A DNA stretch of 64,000 nucleotides from Actinomadura rubteroloni (GTDB lineage: Bacteria; Actinomycetota; Actinomycetes; Streptosporangiales; Streptosporangiaceae). The notes beneath the pieces were generated by a model. The model was not told where the DNA came from. It made no database searches and was given only the letters and a program-made list of their open reading frames with translations. The stretch lies in contig NZ_MTBP01000001.1 of assembly GCF_002911665.1 (NCBI RefSeq), positions 2,108,001 through 2,172,000 on the forward strand, read 5' to 3'. Below, one piece after another: positions 25,792-34,843 of this stretch (its first letter is position 1; each line of letters opens with the position of its first letter). The position numbers and the translations under genes were made by a program.

Positions 25792-26487
25792 CTACCCCGC
25801 GAGCGGCGGGAACGCCGGACGGTCGTGCGCGTGGCGGACGGCGCCGGCGATCCGTCCGCGCTCCAGGAACACGACCCGGTCGGCGACGGCCGCCGCCGCG
25901 CTGTCGCCGGTGACCGCGACGACGCCCGTCCCGAGCCCGGCGGCGGCCCGGCGCAGGCGCTCGAAGAACGCGGCGTCGGGGGCGGCGGCGTCGGGCGCGT
26001 CCACGGTGACCAGGCGCGGGCCGGGCAGCAGCGCGCCCGCGCACAGGACGAGCCGCCGGTCGCGGGCGGTCAACCGCGCGACGGGCGTGCCGAGGACGCC
26101 GCCGAGCCCGAGCAGCCACGCCACCCGCGCCGCCCGGTGCGGGTCGTGCGGCGTCCCGGCGAGCGCGCACGCCCAGCGCAGATGGCTCGCGACCGTTTCG
26201 CGGGGGAACGGGCGCGCGTGCGGCGCGACGAACCCGATCCGGGACCGCCGGACGCCGCGCAGCAGCACGGGGGAGCGCCCGCCGGTCAGGTGGACGGCCC
26301 CGGTGCTCGGCGGGACGTATCCGGCGAGGCAGCCGAGCAGCGTGCTGCGTCCCGCGCCGGGCGGGCCCATCAGCGCGCACAGCTCCCCGGCGGCGAACGC
26401 GACGTCCACGCCGGTGAGGACGGGCCCGGCGGACGTGTCGTAGGTCTTCCCGAGGCCGGTGGCGCGGACCGTCGTGTCGTGCGTCAT
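25792..26487 (-). CDS. Degenerate ABC-transporter ATPase-like protein
   Basis: The protein is 231 aa. The fold is recognisable (MGPPGAGRSTLL, Q-loop-like region, D/H-loop region), but key residues are altered. The Walker A Lys is Arg (GAGRST), the LSGGQ signature is replaced by LTARDRR, and the Walker B end reads LVTVDAPDA without the catalytic Glu. No permease gene is adjacent. It may be non-hydrolytic or a decaying gene. GGGGAG precedes ATG 26487. It is convergent with the PucR gene (3-nt gap). Confidence 0.8.
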   Translation of the reverse strand: MTHDTTVRATGLGKTYDTSAGPVLTGVDVAFAAGELCALMGPPGAGRSTLLGCLAGYVPPSTGAVHLTGGRSPVLLRGVRRSRIGFVAPHARPFPRETVASHLRWACALAGTPHDPHRAARVAWLLGLGGVLGTPVARLTARDRRLVLCAGALLPGPRLVTVDAPDAAAPDAAFFERLRRAAAGLGTGVVAVTGDSAAAAVADRVVFLERGRIAGAVRHAHDRPAFPPLAG

Positions 26488-26594
26488 GCGTCTCCCCGGG
26501 GGCTTCGGTGCGTCGCCGCGTGCTTTCCCCCGAGCGAGGGCCGTGAACACTCTCCGTCGCAAAGAAATAACAAAACGTGAGTTCCATCAAGCGA

Positions 26595-26624
26595 TTGACC
26601 GGGGGGTTGCGCGGTGCCTACGGT
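26595..26624 (+). promoter_or_regulatory. Promoter of the TetR gene at 26630
   Basis: TTGACC (26595-26600) and TACGGT (26619-26624) are separated by 18 nt. The start codon lies only 6 nt beyond the -10 box, implying a leaderless or near-leaderless transcript. Confidence 0.55.
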
Positions 26625-26629
26625 GAGGC

Positions 26630-27247
26630 ATGGACGACCTCGACCCGCCCGTCCGCCCGGCGGACCCGCGCGAACGGATCATCGCGACCGCGACCCGGCT
26701 GTTCGCCGCGCTCGGCTACGACGGCACGTCCACCCGGCTCATCGCCGCGACGGCCGGGCTGAACGTCGCGACCGTCGCCTACCACGTCGGCTCCAAGCGG
26801 GACCTGTACCTGACCGTCATGGAACGCGCCCACCAGGCCGAACGCGCCGTCCTCGCGGCGCACGACGGCGTGACGGACGTCCCGGGCCTGCGCCGCCTCC
26901 TCGACGCCTACATCGACTTCTGCGTCGAGCGCCCGGAGGTCCCCGCGCTGTGGGTGCACCGCTGGCAGTCCGACGCCGCCGACATCGCCGACCTGGAGGG
27001 CCGCTACGCCCTGCCGCTCGTGAACCGCATGGCGGCGCTGGTGCGCGCGGTCGCGGGGGACGGCGGGGCCGGGGACGACGTGGACGCCGAGTACGCCGTC
27101 ATGACCATCGTCTGGTGCACGCACGGGTTCTGCCGGGGCGGCGTGCCCGACGCGGCGGGACGGCGCGGCATCGACCGTCCGGCCGAGGTCCGCCGGTTCC
27201 GCGCCCACGTGCACCGACTGGTCGATCGAATGCTCGGCCTGCGCTGA
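26630..27247 (+). CDS. TetR/AcrR family transcriptional regulator
   Basis: The protein is 205 aa. The helix-turn-helix STRLIAATAGLNVATVAYHVGSKRDLY lies at about 34-60. A divergent ligand domain carries Cys residues (DFCVERPEVPALWVHRW, CTHGFCRGG). No Shine-Dalgarno is needed if it is leaderless, as the promoter position suggests. It ends 12 nt before the PLP decarboxylase gene, which it may control. Confidence 0.92.
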   Translation: MDDLDPPVRPADPRERIIATATRLFAALGYDGTSTRLIAATAGLNVATVAYHVGSKRDLYLTVMERAHQAERAVLAAHDGVTDVPGLRRLLDAYIDFCVERPEVPALWVHRWQSDAADIADLEGRYALPLVNRMAALVRAVAGDGGAGDDVDAEYAVMTIVWCTHGFCRGGVPDAAGRRGIDRPAEVRRFRAHVHRLVDRMLGLR

Positions 27248-27259
27248 AGGAGCCCCCCC

Positions 27260-28678
27260 GTGCCCGGACCCCTGGCCGACGGCCGTCCCGCCGCCGACCT
27301 GCTCGCCGACCTCGCCCGGCTGCGCGCCGGGGACCTGCCCGTGCGCGGCGGGCGCGTCACCGCCTACGTCTACGACACCGGACGGCCCGAGATCCACGAC
27401 GCCGCCGCCCGCGCCTACCTGGACCTCCTGGAGGTCAACTGCCTGGACCCGACGGCGTTCCCCAGCATCGTCGCGCTGGAGCGGGACGTCGTCGGCGCCG
27501 TCGCCGACCGGCTCGGCGGCGGCCCGGACACGCCGGGGATCTTCACCAGCGGCGGCACCGAGTCGATCCTGCTCGCGGTGAAGGCCGCGCGCGAAGCGTC
27601 CCCGGTGGACGGGACGCCGCAGATCGTCGCGCCGTCCACCGCGCACCCGGCGTTCCACAAGGCCGCGCACTATCTGGGGATGGAGGTCGTGACCGTCCCG
27701 GTGGACCCCGCGACCTACCGCGCCGACCCCGCCGCGACGGCCGCCGCGCTCACGCCCCGGACGGTGCTCGTCGTGGCGTCCGCGCCGTCCTACCCGCAGG
27801 GCGTCCTGGACCCGGTGGCCGACCTCGCGCGGATCGCGGCCGACGCGGGGGTGCTCTGTCACGTGGACGCGTGCGTCGGCGGCTGGGTGCTGCCGTGGCT
27901 GCGCGAGAACGGCCGGGACGTGCCGCCGTTCGACCTGTCCGTCCCCGGCGTGACGTCGCTGTCGTGCGACCTGCACAAGTACGGGTACGCGCCGAAGGGG
28001 GCGTCGGTCGTGCTGTTCGCCGACCCGGCGCTGCGCCGCCGCGCGTACTTCGCGTCCGCCGGCTGGCCCGGGTACACGGTCGTCAACGCGACCGCGCAGA
28101 GCAGCCGGAGCGCGGGGCCGCTCGGCGCGGCGTGGGTGACGCTGCGGGCGGTCGGCGCGGACGGCTACCGGCGGCTCGCGGCCGACGCGATGGACGCCGT
28201 CGACCGCCTCGCCGCCGGGGTCGCGCGGATCCCGGGGCTGCGGGTGCTCGGCACGCCGGACGCGCCGCTCGTCGCCGTCGCGTCCGACGACCCGGGGCTG
28301 GACGTCTTCGTGATCGCCGACGCGGCCCGTTCGCTAGGCTGGTACTTCCAGCCGCAGCTCTCGTTCCAGGGCGTCCCGGCGAACCTGCACATCACGCTGA
28401 CCGGCGTCAGCGCGGTCGGGCCGATGCTCGCCGCGCTCGCCGAGGCGGTGGACGCGGCACGCGCCGCCGGCCCCGCCGCGGTCCCCGACGGCCTCGCCGA
28501 GTTCGTCGCGGGCCTGGACCTGGACGCGCTGGACGACCACCAGTTCGCCGAACTGCTCACCGCGACCGGCGACGGCGGGATGGCGGCGGTCAACGCCGTC
28601 CTGGACGCCCTGCCGCCCGCGACCCGCGAGGCCCTGCTGATCCGCTTCCTCTCCGCGCTCTACGCCGGCGCGGTGTGA
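27260..28678 (+). CDS. PLP-dependent decarboxylase, sphingosine-1-phosphate-lyase-like group II
   Basis: The protein is 472 aa. GIFTSGGTESILLAVKAAR, HVDACVGGWVLPW and SCDLHKYGYAPKGASVVL are typical; the Schiff-base Lys is about residue 240. The family cleaves or decarboxylates amino substrates with PLP; bacterial members include S1P-lyase-like and aspartate/glutamate decarboxylase-like enzymes, so the substrate is open. AAGGAG precedes GTG 27260. It sits directly behind a TetR gene, probably in one transcript. Confidence 0.88.
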   Translation: MPGPLADGRPAADLLADLARLRAGDLPVRGGRVTAYVYDTGRPEIHDAAARAYLDLLEVNCLDPTAFPSIVALERDVVGAVADRLGGGPDTPGIFTSGGTESILLAVKAAREASPVDGTPQIVAPSTAHPAFHKAAHYLGMEVVTVPVDPATYRADPAATAAALTPRTVLVVASAPSYPQGVLDPVADLARIAADAGVLCHVDACVGGWVLPWLRENGRDVPPFDLSVPGVTSLSCDLHKYGYAPKGASVVLFADPALRRRAYFASAGWPGYTVVNATAQSSRSAGPLGAAWVTLRAVGADGYRRLAADAMDAVDRLAAGVARIPGLRVLGTPDAPLVAVASDDPGLDVFVIADAARSLGWYFQPQLSFQGVPANLHITLTGVSAVGPMLAALAEAVDAARAAGPAAVPDGLAEFVAGLDLDALDDHQFAELLTATGDGGMAAVNAVLDALPPATREALLIRFLSALYAGAV

Positions 28679-28763
28679 TCCCGCCAGACGCCGGGGCGAC
28701 GCGACCGGCCGCCCGATGAGCCACGTGACCGGCGGCGCGGTCAGCGGCGTGATCGCCGCGTGG

Positions 28764-30770
28764 TCAGCGGAGACGTAGTAGTCGGTGTTGGAGCGACGGG
28801 CCGTCGAGTGCGGTGGCGGGGGCGAGTGCGAAGTGGCCCGGGCCGGCGGTGACGGTTCCGATCCGTTCCCCGGCGTCCGCCGAGCGCGGCGGGTCTCCGA
28901 GGACGTGCAGGGGCACGGTCAGGCCGCGCCAGCCGACGACCGTCACCGATGAGACGGCCCGCACCGGGGTGGAGCCGCCGAGACCGTCCTCGACGCGCGC
29001 CACGGTGTCGCCGGTCCGCGCGACGCGTTCGGCCGTCAGCGCGTTCTCGGCCGCCGCGACCAGCCGCTCGCCGACGTTGATCGCGCCGACCGCGCTCGGC
29101 GACCGCTGCGCCATGACCGCGCCGACGATGAGGACGGTGACCGTCCCGATCCGCTTGCGCGCGGCGAACACGTAGTTCCCGCCCGCCTTGTCGGTGTAGC
29201 CGGTCTTGCCGCCGACGACGCCGTACCGGCCGAGCAGCAGGTTCCCGGCGGGCCGCGCGGCGCCGCCGTCGCCGGGGACGAACATCCGGTTCGCGACGAC
29301 CTCGGTGAACGCCTTCACCCGCATCGCGGCCGTCAGCAGCTTCACCTGGTCGGCGGCCGTGCTGACCGTGCGGGCGTCGTAGCCGCTCGGATCGGTGTAC
29401 GTCGTGGACGTCATGCCGAGGCTCCGCGCCGTCGCGTTCATCTTCGCGACGAAGTCCACTTCGGTGCCCGCGTCCCACCGGGCCAGTTCGTGCGCGACGT
29501 CGTTGGCCGAGATGAGCAGCAGCGCCTCCAGCGCCTTGCGCTCGGTGAGGTGCTGGCCCGCCGTGATGCCGAGCAGGGACTCGCCGCGCTGGCGGCGGCC
29601 CGGCAGGTCGGCGACGCCCTGCGCGGACACCGCGTACTCGGGGCCGTCCGCGCCGGACGCCAGCGGGTGCTCGTGCAGGAACACGTACGCGGTCATGACC
29701 TTGGCGACGCTCGCGGTCGGCGTCGGGGCCGACGGGCCGGACGCGCCCATCGTGCCGAGGCCGTCCACCGCGACCGCGCTCTGGCCGTTCACCGGCCAGG
29801 GCAGGACGGGCTTGGTCCCGGCGAACGTGTGCGACGCGGGCAGCGCCAGGACGAGGTCCGGTTCGGGCACCGGCCGCAGCAACTGCCCGGCGACGACGCC
29901 CGCGATCAGCAGGACGGCGACGAGCAGCGTGACGAGCGGCCAGCGGCGGCGGCGCGGCTCCTCGTCGTAGGCGTGGGCGTACGCCGGGATGGGCGGCGGT
30001 TCCTGCTCGCGCTCGGTGACCCAGCGCGGCGGCTCCTGCGGCTCCTGCTCGTACCGGGGGCCGTGCTGGGGCTCGTGCTGGGGCTCGTGGTGCGACGGGA
30101 ACTCGGCCTCGAACGGCGGCGCGTAGCCCGGGTCCGGCCGGGGTCCGGCCTCCGGCTCGGGCCGGAACGCGGTCACGGGCTCGGGCGGCGGCGCGGCGGG
30201 GGACCACGGGGCGCTCCACTGCCCGGACGCGCTCGCGGTGGGCCGTTCCTCGGGCAGCGCCGGAAGCCGTTCCTCGACGGTCGGCGCGGCCGAACGCGGC
30301 ACCGGCAGCCGGTCGGGCCGAAGCGCGGGCAGCCGGTCGGACGGCGGCTCGGGCAGGGGCTCGGGCCGCGTCACCGTGGGGTCGTCGGCGGCGACGGGCT
30401 CGAACGGCTCGGGGGGCTCCTCCTCGGACGGCCCGGCGGGCTCGTCCGGCTCCGCGCCCGGCGCGTCATCCCCGGATTCGTCGGCCGCCGCCGGCGCGGC
30501 GGCGGCCTCTTCGGCGGCGTCCTCGTCGTCGGACGCGTCGTCGTCCCCGGGCTCGGCCTTGGGCTCGGCATCGGCTTCCGGCTCGTCGCCGGATTCTTCG
30601 TCGACGGGTGGCCCGGCCTCGGGCTCGTCGGCGGTCTCGTCGTCCTCGGGCTCGGCCGGAGCGGCCTCCTCGCCGGCGGGACGGGCGTGCCGCCCGCGCC
30701 GCGCGCCGCCGGACGGCACCGCGAACTCGGCGGTCTCCGGGCGCTCGGCGTCGGTATCGGGCTCGTTCAC
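28764..30770 (-). CDS. D-alanyl-D-alanine carboxypeptidase (peptidase S11) with long acidic cytoplasmic tail
   Basis: The protein is 668 aa. The first 275 residues are Glu/Asp/Pro/Ala-rich and probably disordered. One helix at about 279-300 anchors the extracellular S11 domain, which has SVAK near residue 354, SAND near 421 and KTG near 518. A C-terminal beta domain follows. S11 enzymes trim peptidoglycan stem peptides. GTG 30770 is preceded by GAGGAGGA. The cytoplasmic tail is far longer than in typical enzymes and could be a scaffold or phosphorylation target. Confidence 0.94.
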   Translation of the reverse strand: MNEPDTDAERPETAEFAVPSGGARRGRHARPAGEEAAPAEPEDDETADEPEAGPPVDEESGDEPEADAEPKAEPGDDDASDDEDAAEEAAAAPAAADESGDDAPGAEPDEPAGPSEEEPPEPFEPVAADDPTVTRPEPLPEPPSDRLPALRPDRLPVPRSAAPTVEERLPALPEERPTASASGQWSAPWSPAAPPPEPVTAFRPEPEAGPRPDPGYAPPFEAEFPSHHEPQHEPQHGPRYEQEPQEPPRWVTEREQEPPPIPAYAHAYDEEPRRRRWPLVTLLVAVLLIAGVVAGQLLRPVPEPDLVLALPASHTFAGTKPVLPWPVNGQSAVAVDGLGTMGASGPSAPTPTASVAKVMTAYVFLHEHPLASGADGPEYAVSAQGVADLPGRRQRGESLLGITAGQHLTERKALEALLLISANDVAHELARWDAGTEVDFVAKMNATARSLGMTSTTYTDPSGYDARTVSTAADQVKLLTAAMRVKAFTEVVANRMFVPGDGGAARPAGNLLLGRYGVVGGKTGYTDKAGGNYVFAARKRIGTVTVLIVGAVMAQRSPSAVGAINVGERLVAAAENALTAERVARTGDTVARVEDGLGGSTPVRAVSSVTVVGWRGLTVPLHVLGDPPRSADAGERIGTVTAGPGHFALAPATALDGPSLQHRLLRLR

Positions 30771-31036
30771 GGCGGCGTCCTCCTCGTCCTGCGTCCACCC
30801 ACGCGGACCACACGCGGACGCAGCGGGCTCGCCGACGGACCCCCCGTGTCCCCCCTAGAGAATGCGCAGCTTAGCCGGAAAGGGCGGTTCGTTATGCATC
30901 ATCGATCAAGGAAAAACTCGGCCGGACCGTGAACCCGGACGCACGTTCGCGGCAAGACATCCCCGTCACGTCCCCCACCGGGAAGGCCGGTCCCCATGCC
31001 CGACCCCTCGCCCGCCCCGCCGCACGGGCGCCGCCG

Positions 31037-31624
31037 ATGACGGCGCCGCCCGCCGTGCCGGAGACGGCGTCCGACGCCGACCTGATCCGGCGCTCCCACG
31101 ACGACCCCGAGGCGTTCGCCGCCCTGTTCGACCGCTACGCGCCGATGCTGTACCGCTATGTGGCGCGCCGCCTCGGCCCGGACCCGGCCGAGGACCTGGT
31201 CGGCGACACGTTCCTCGCCGCGTTCGGCCGCCGCGACCGCTACGACCTGGACCGCGCCGACGCGCGGCCCTGGCTGTTCGGCATCGTCACCAAGCTCGTC
31301 GCGCGGCACCACCGCGACGAGGCCGCCCGCTACCGCGCGCTGCGCCGCAGCCCGGCCGGCGGCGTCCAGGACGATCCGGCCGACGCGGTGGCCGCGGCCG
31401 TCACCGCCGCCGCCGTCCGGCCCCGGCTGGCGGGCGCGCTCGCCGCTCTGCCGCGCCGCGACCGCGACGTCCTGCTGCTGGTGGCGTGGGCGGATTTGAA
31501 CTACGCCGAGACGGCCGAAGCGCTCGGCATCCCGGTCGGGACCGTGCGGTCCCGGCTGAACCGCGCGCGCCGCAAGGTCCGCGCGGCGCTCGGCGACACC
31601 GACCCGACCCGCGAGGAGGCGTGA
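31037..31624 (+). CDS. ECF-type RNA polymerase sigma factor
   Basis: The protein is about 195 aa. Region 2 reads FAALFDRYAPMLYRYVARRLG with DLVGDTFLAAF. Region 4 reads PRRDRDVLLLVAWADLNYAETAEALGIPVGTVRSRL, broken here by family convention. ATG 31037 gives the normal N-terminal length; GTG 30929 is an in-frame alternative with AAGGAAAA some way upstream. The next gene starts 2 nt after the stop and encodes a membrane protein, the usual slot of an anti-sigma factor. Confidence 0.93.
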   Translation: MTAPPAVPETASDADLIRRSHDDPEAFAALFDRYAPMLYRYVARRLGPDPAEDLVGDTFLAAFGRRDRYDLDRADARPWLFGIVTKLVARHHRDEAARYRALRRSPAGGVQDDPADAVAAAVTAAAVRPRLAGALAALPRRDRDVLLLVAWADLNYAETAEALGIPVGTVRSRLNRARRKVRAALGDTDPTREEA

Positions 31625-31626
31625 CG

Positions 31627-32589
31627 ATGGACGACCTGAACCTGATCCGCGACCTCGGGCGCGAGCTGGACCGCGAACCGCCCGCGACGCTCGTCCGGCA
31701 GCGGTCCCGGCTGGCGCAGGCTCCGCCGCGCCGCCGCAGGCCGGTCCCGCTCGTCATCGCGGCGGCGGCCCTCGCGACGGCCGCGCTCGTGCTCGTCCCG
31801 GCGCTGCTGCGGCAGAACGGCGCGGCCCGCACCACGGACCGGCCGGGCACCGCGAAAGCCGTGAACCTGCTGCTCGTCGGCGCGGACGGTGTGCGCGGCG
31901 CCCCCCGCGCCGACTCGATCGTGCTCGTCCACCTGCCCGCCGACCGCCGCCGCGTCACGGTCGTGAGCCTGCCCAGGGACCTGCGCGCCCCGGCCGCGTG
32001 CCCGGGCGTCCCGGCGGACGGACGGCTCTCCGGGACGATCCCCGGCCGCGCCGTGAGCTGCGTGACCCGCAACGTGGAGGCGCTGACGAACGTCCGCGTC
32101 GACCACGTCGCGATCCTCGGCTACGCGGCGCTGGTGGAGATGGTGGACGCGGTCGGCGGCGTCGAGGTCGTCCTGCCCCGCGCGGTGGACGACCCGGCCA
32201 GCGGCCTGAAGCTGTCGGCCGGGCGCCATCTCGTCCGGGGCGGGCAGGCCCTCGCCTACGCGCGGGCGCGGCACGGGCTCGGCGACGGCTCCGACCTGGA
32301 CCGCGTCCGGCGGCAGCAGGCGCTGATGGCCGCGCTCGCCCGCGCCGCGCGCGCCAAGGTCGCGAACCCGGTCACGCTGGCCCGGCTGCTGAACGCGGCG
32401 TCGTCCGGCATGGTCGCCGACCACGCCCTGACCCCGGCCGTCCTGCGGGACCTCGCGCGGAGCCTGGAGCGGACCGACCCCGCCAAGGCCCGGTACAGGG
32501 TCGCGCCGGTCGTCCCCGACCCGCGCGACCCGACCCGCCTCCTGCTGGACGAGAAGCGCGCCCCCGCCCTGTTCCGGACGCTCAAGTGA
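31627..32589 (+). CDS. LCP-domain (LytR-CpsA-Psr) membrane protein with anti-sigma-like N-terminus
   Basis: The protein is 320 aa. Residues 1-35 (MDDLNLIRDLGRELDREPPA) resemble the cytoplasmic start of proteins encoded next to ECF sigma factors. One helix lies at about 41-60. The extracellular LCP domain has ADSIVLVHL, VVSLPRDLRAP and YARARHGLGDGSDLDRVRRQQ. LCP enzymes attach glycopolymers to peptidoglycan. The gene starts 2 nt after the sigma gene, so the two are coupled; a signalling role is inferred. Its last 8 nt overlap the convergent aminotransferase gene. Confidence 0.88.
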   Translation: MDDLNLIRDLGRELDREPPATLVRQRSRLAQAPPRRRRPVPLVIAAAALATAALVLVPALLRQNGAARTTDRPGTAKAVNLLLVGADGVRGAPRADSIVLVHLPADRRRVTVVSLPRDLRAPAACPGVPADGRLSGTIPGRAVSCVTRNVEALTNVRVDHVAILGYAALVEMVDAVGGVEVVLPRAVDDPASGLKLSAGRHLVRGGQALAYARARHGLGDGSDLDRVRRQQALMAALARAARAKVANPVTLARLLNAASSGMVADHALTPAVLRDLARSLERTDPAKARYRVAPVVPDPRDPTRLLLDEKRAPALFRTLK

Positions 32590-33751
32590 CCGGCAGGGCG
32601 TCCAGCAGCAGCCCGATCTCCTCCTCGGTGTTGTAGTAGTGCACCGACGCGCGGACGACGTCCGGAGCGGCCCCGGCCGTATAACCGTGGCCGCTCGGGA
32701 CGGCGACGCTTACGTTCACGCCCTTGGCGCGCAGCGCGTCCCGGACGTCGTCCGCCGCGAGCCCGTCCACCGTGAACGTCACGATCCCGGACGGCTCCGG
32801 ACCCCGGTCCAGCACGGTCACGCCGGGCCGCTCGGCGAGCCGTCCGCGCAGGTCGGCGGCCAGCCCGGTCACGCGCTCGGCGATCGCGTCCGTGCCGAGG
32901 TCCGCCGCGTACCGGGCCGCGACGGCGAGCCCGATCTGCCCGGCGAAGAACCGCTCCCAGGTCTCGAAGCGGCGCGCGTCGTCGCGCAGGACGTAGCTGC
33001 CGGGGGGCCGCCAGTCCGCCGACTGGAGGTCCAGGAACGGCGGGACGAGCGCGGGCAGCGCCGAGCGCCGGACGTACAGGAACCCGGTGCCGCGCGGGCC
33101 GCGCAGATACTTGCGGCCCGTCGACGACAGCAGGTCGCAGCCGATCTCGGTGACGTCCACGGTCCGCTGCCCGACGGACTGGCACGCGTCGAGCAGGAAC
33201 AGCACGCCCGCGTCCCGGCACAGCCGCCCGACCTCGGCGGCCGGGTTGACCAGCCCGTTGGACGTCGGGACGTGGTTCAGCGAGACGAGCCGGACGTCGC
33301 CGCGTGCGAGTTCGGCGGCGAGCGCGTCCAGGGACACCAGGCCGTCGGGGCCGTCGGGGACGACCGCGACCCGCACGCCGAGCGTCTCCTCGGCCCGCCG
33401 GTAGGCGATGGCGTTGCTGGCGTACTCGCTGGTCGTGGTGAGGATGCGGTCGCCGGCGACGAACGGGACGGAGTGGAACGCCATGTCCCACGCCCGCGTC
33501 GCGTTCTCCGCGTAGGCGATCTCGTCGGGGTGCGCGCCGAGCAGCGCGGCGACCGCCGGGTAGAAGTCGTCGAGCGCGGCGGCGGCCCGGTCGGCGGCCT
33601 CGTAGCCGCCGATCTCGGCCTCCAGCCGCAGGTGCCCGAGCACGGCGTCCAGGACGGGCCGGGGCGGGAGGGCCGCGCCGGCGTTGTTGAAGTGGACGAC
33701 TGCGGCGCATCCCGGCGTCTGCGCGCGGACCCGGGCGACGTCGATGGTCAC
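32582..33751 (-). CDS. Class V aminotransferase-fold PLP enzyme (cysteine desulfurase/epimerase-like)
   Basis: The protein is 389 aa. FNNAGAALPP at the start, SLNHVPTSNGLVNPAAEVG, FLLDACQSVGQ and the PLP-Lys motif SSTGRKYLRGPRGTGFLYV place it in the class V fold group of cysteine desulfurases, EgtE-like lyases and isopenicillin-N epimerases. The specific reaction cannot be read from the sequence. GAGGAGG precedes GTG 33751. It is convergent with and overlaps the LCP gene by 8 nt. Confidence 0.9.
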   Translation of the reverse strand: MTIDVARVRAQTPGCAAVVHFNNAGAALPPRPVLDAVLGHLRLEAEIGGYEAADRAAAALDDFYPAVAALLGAHPDEIAYAENATRAWDMAFHSVPFVAGDRILTTTSEYASNAIAYRRAEETLGVRVAVVPDGPDGLVSLDALAAELARGDVRLVSLNHVPTSNGLVNPAAEVGRLCRDAGVLFLLDACQSVGQRTVDVTEIGCDLLSSTGRKYLRGPRGTGFLYVRRSALPALVPPFLDLQSADWRPPGSYVLRDDARRFETWERFFAGQIGLAVAARYAADLGTDAIAERVTGLAADLRGRLAERPGVTVLDRGPEPSGIVTFTVDGLAADDVRDALRAKGVNVSVAVPSGHGYTAGAAPDVVRASVHYYNTEEEIGLLLDALPVT

Positions 33752-33970
33752 AGGACCTCCTCTGGCCGTGGTTCGTCACGTTCCATCAAAGCTCCCGTTC
33801 GTCTTCCCGCAAAGGCCGCCGGTAAATGTCGGACCCGGATGAGAGGGTCGGCGCGCCCGGCGGCCGCGGTCCGGCCCGGAACAGGGGCCCGGGATCGGAC
33901 CGCCGCCGGGCGGGCCGGGAATAGGATCGGTACGCCCGCCCTGCTCCCGCTTCCGGTGAGGTGACCCGCG

Positions 33971-34759
33971 TTGCCCGACGAGTCCATTCCGCTCGGCGTC
34001 CCGACCCCCGCCCGCATGTACGACGAAGCCCTGCACGGCAAGGACCACTACGAGGTCGACCGGCGCGCCAACGCCACCCTGTACCAGGGGATCGGGGAGG
34101 AGTCGGTGCGCGCGACGGCGCTGGAGAACCGCCGGTTCCTCGGCCGCGTGGTGCGCCGGCTGGCCGCCGAGCACGGCGTCCGGCAGTTCCTCGACGTCGG
34201 CTCCGGCCTGCCGACCATGCGCAACACCCACCAGATCGCGCAGGAGGCCGATCCGGGGGCGCGCGTGCTGTACGTCGACTACGACCCGATCGTCGCCGTC
34301 CACGGCCGCGCGCTGCTGGAGGGCGACAACACGCGGATCCTCACCGCCGACATGCGCGACCCGGCCGCGATCCTGGACGACCCGGTGACGCGCGAGCTGA
34401 TCGACTTCACCCGTCCGGTGGCCGTGCTGTTCATCGCGGTGTTCCACTTCATCACGCCCGAGGAGGACCCGGCGCGGATCGTCGCGGCGTTCCGCGAGCG
34501 CTCGGCGCCCGGCTCCTACGTCGCGATCTCCCACCTGACCAGCGACGGGACGCCGCCCGCCGAGCAGCGGTCGTGGGAGAAGGCGTTCGAGAACGCGACG
34601 TCCCCGATGGTGTTCCGCACCCGCGAGGAGATCGGCCGCGTGTTCGACGGCTACGAGCTGATCGAGCCCGGACTCGTCCGCCCGTGGACGTGGCATCCCG
34701 ACGACGACGGCTCGCCCCAGACGACTTCGCTCTACGGAGGCGTCGGCCGGAAGCTTTGA
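33971..34759 (+). CDS. DUF574 (Methyltransf_19) SAM-dependent methyltransferase
   Basis: The protein is 262 aa. It begins PTPARMYDEALHGKDHYEVDR, then FLDVGSGLPTMRNTHQIAQ (SAM motif), VLYVDYDPIVAVHGRALL and RPVAVLFIAVFHFI, all diagnostic of DUF574. The family is expanded in actinobacteria, often near P450 genes and conservon-type loci. Start codon TTG 33971 follows GAGGTGACCCGCG. A P450 gene follows after about 85 nt on the same strand. Confidence 0.93.
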   Translation: MPDESIPLGVPTPARMYDEALHGKDHYEVDRRANATLYQGIGEESVRATALENRRFLGRVVRRLAAEHGVRQFLDVGSGLPTMRNTHQIAQEADPGARVLYVDYDPIVAVHGRALLEGDNTRILTADMRDPAAILDDPVTRELIDFTRPVAVLFIAVFHFITPEEDPARIVAAFRERSAPGSYVAISHLTSDGTPPAEQRSWEKAFENATSPMVFRTREEIGRVFDGYELIEPGLVRPWTWHPDDDGSPQTTSLYGGVGRKL

Positions 34760-34843
34760 CGATGGGTCGTTGCCCCCGGAGTCGGGGAAGTTTACGGTCG
34801 TTGTAAAGACCGCCTCGTGCTCTTCCGACGAGTGAGGGATGCG

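Noticed and set aside
32582..32589. Frameshift or misassembly where the LCP and aminotransferase genes overlap
   Set aside because: Both proteins end naturally with complete domains. An 8-nt convergent overlap is common in compact genomes.
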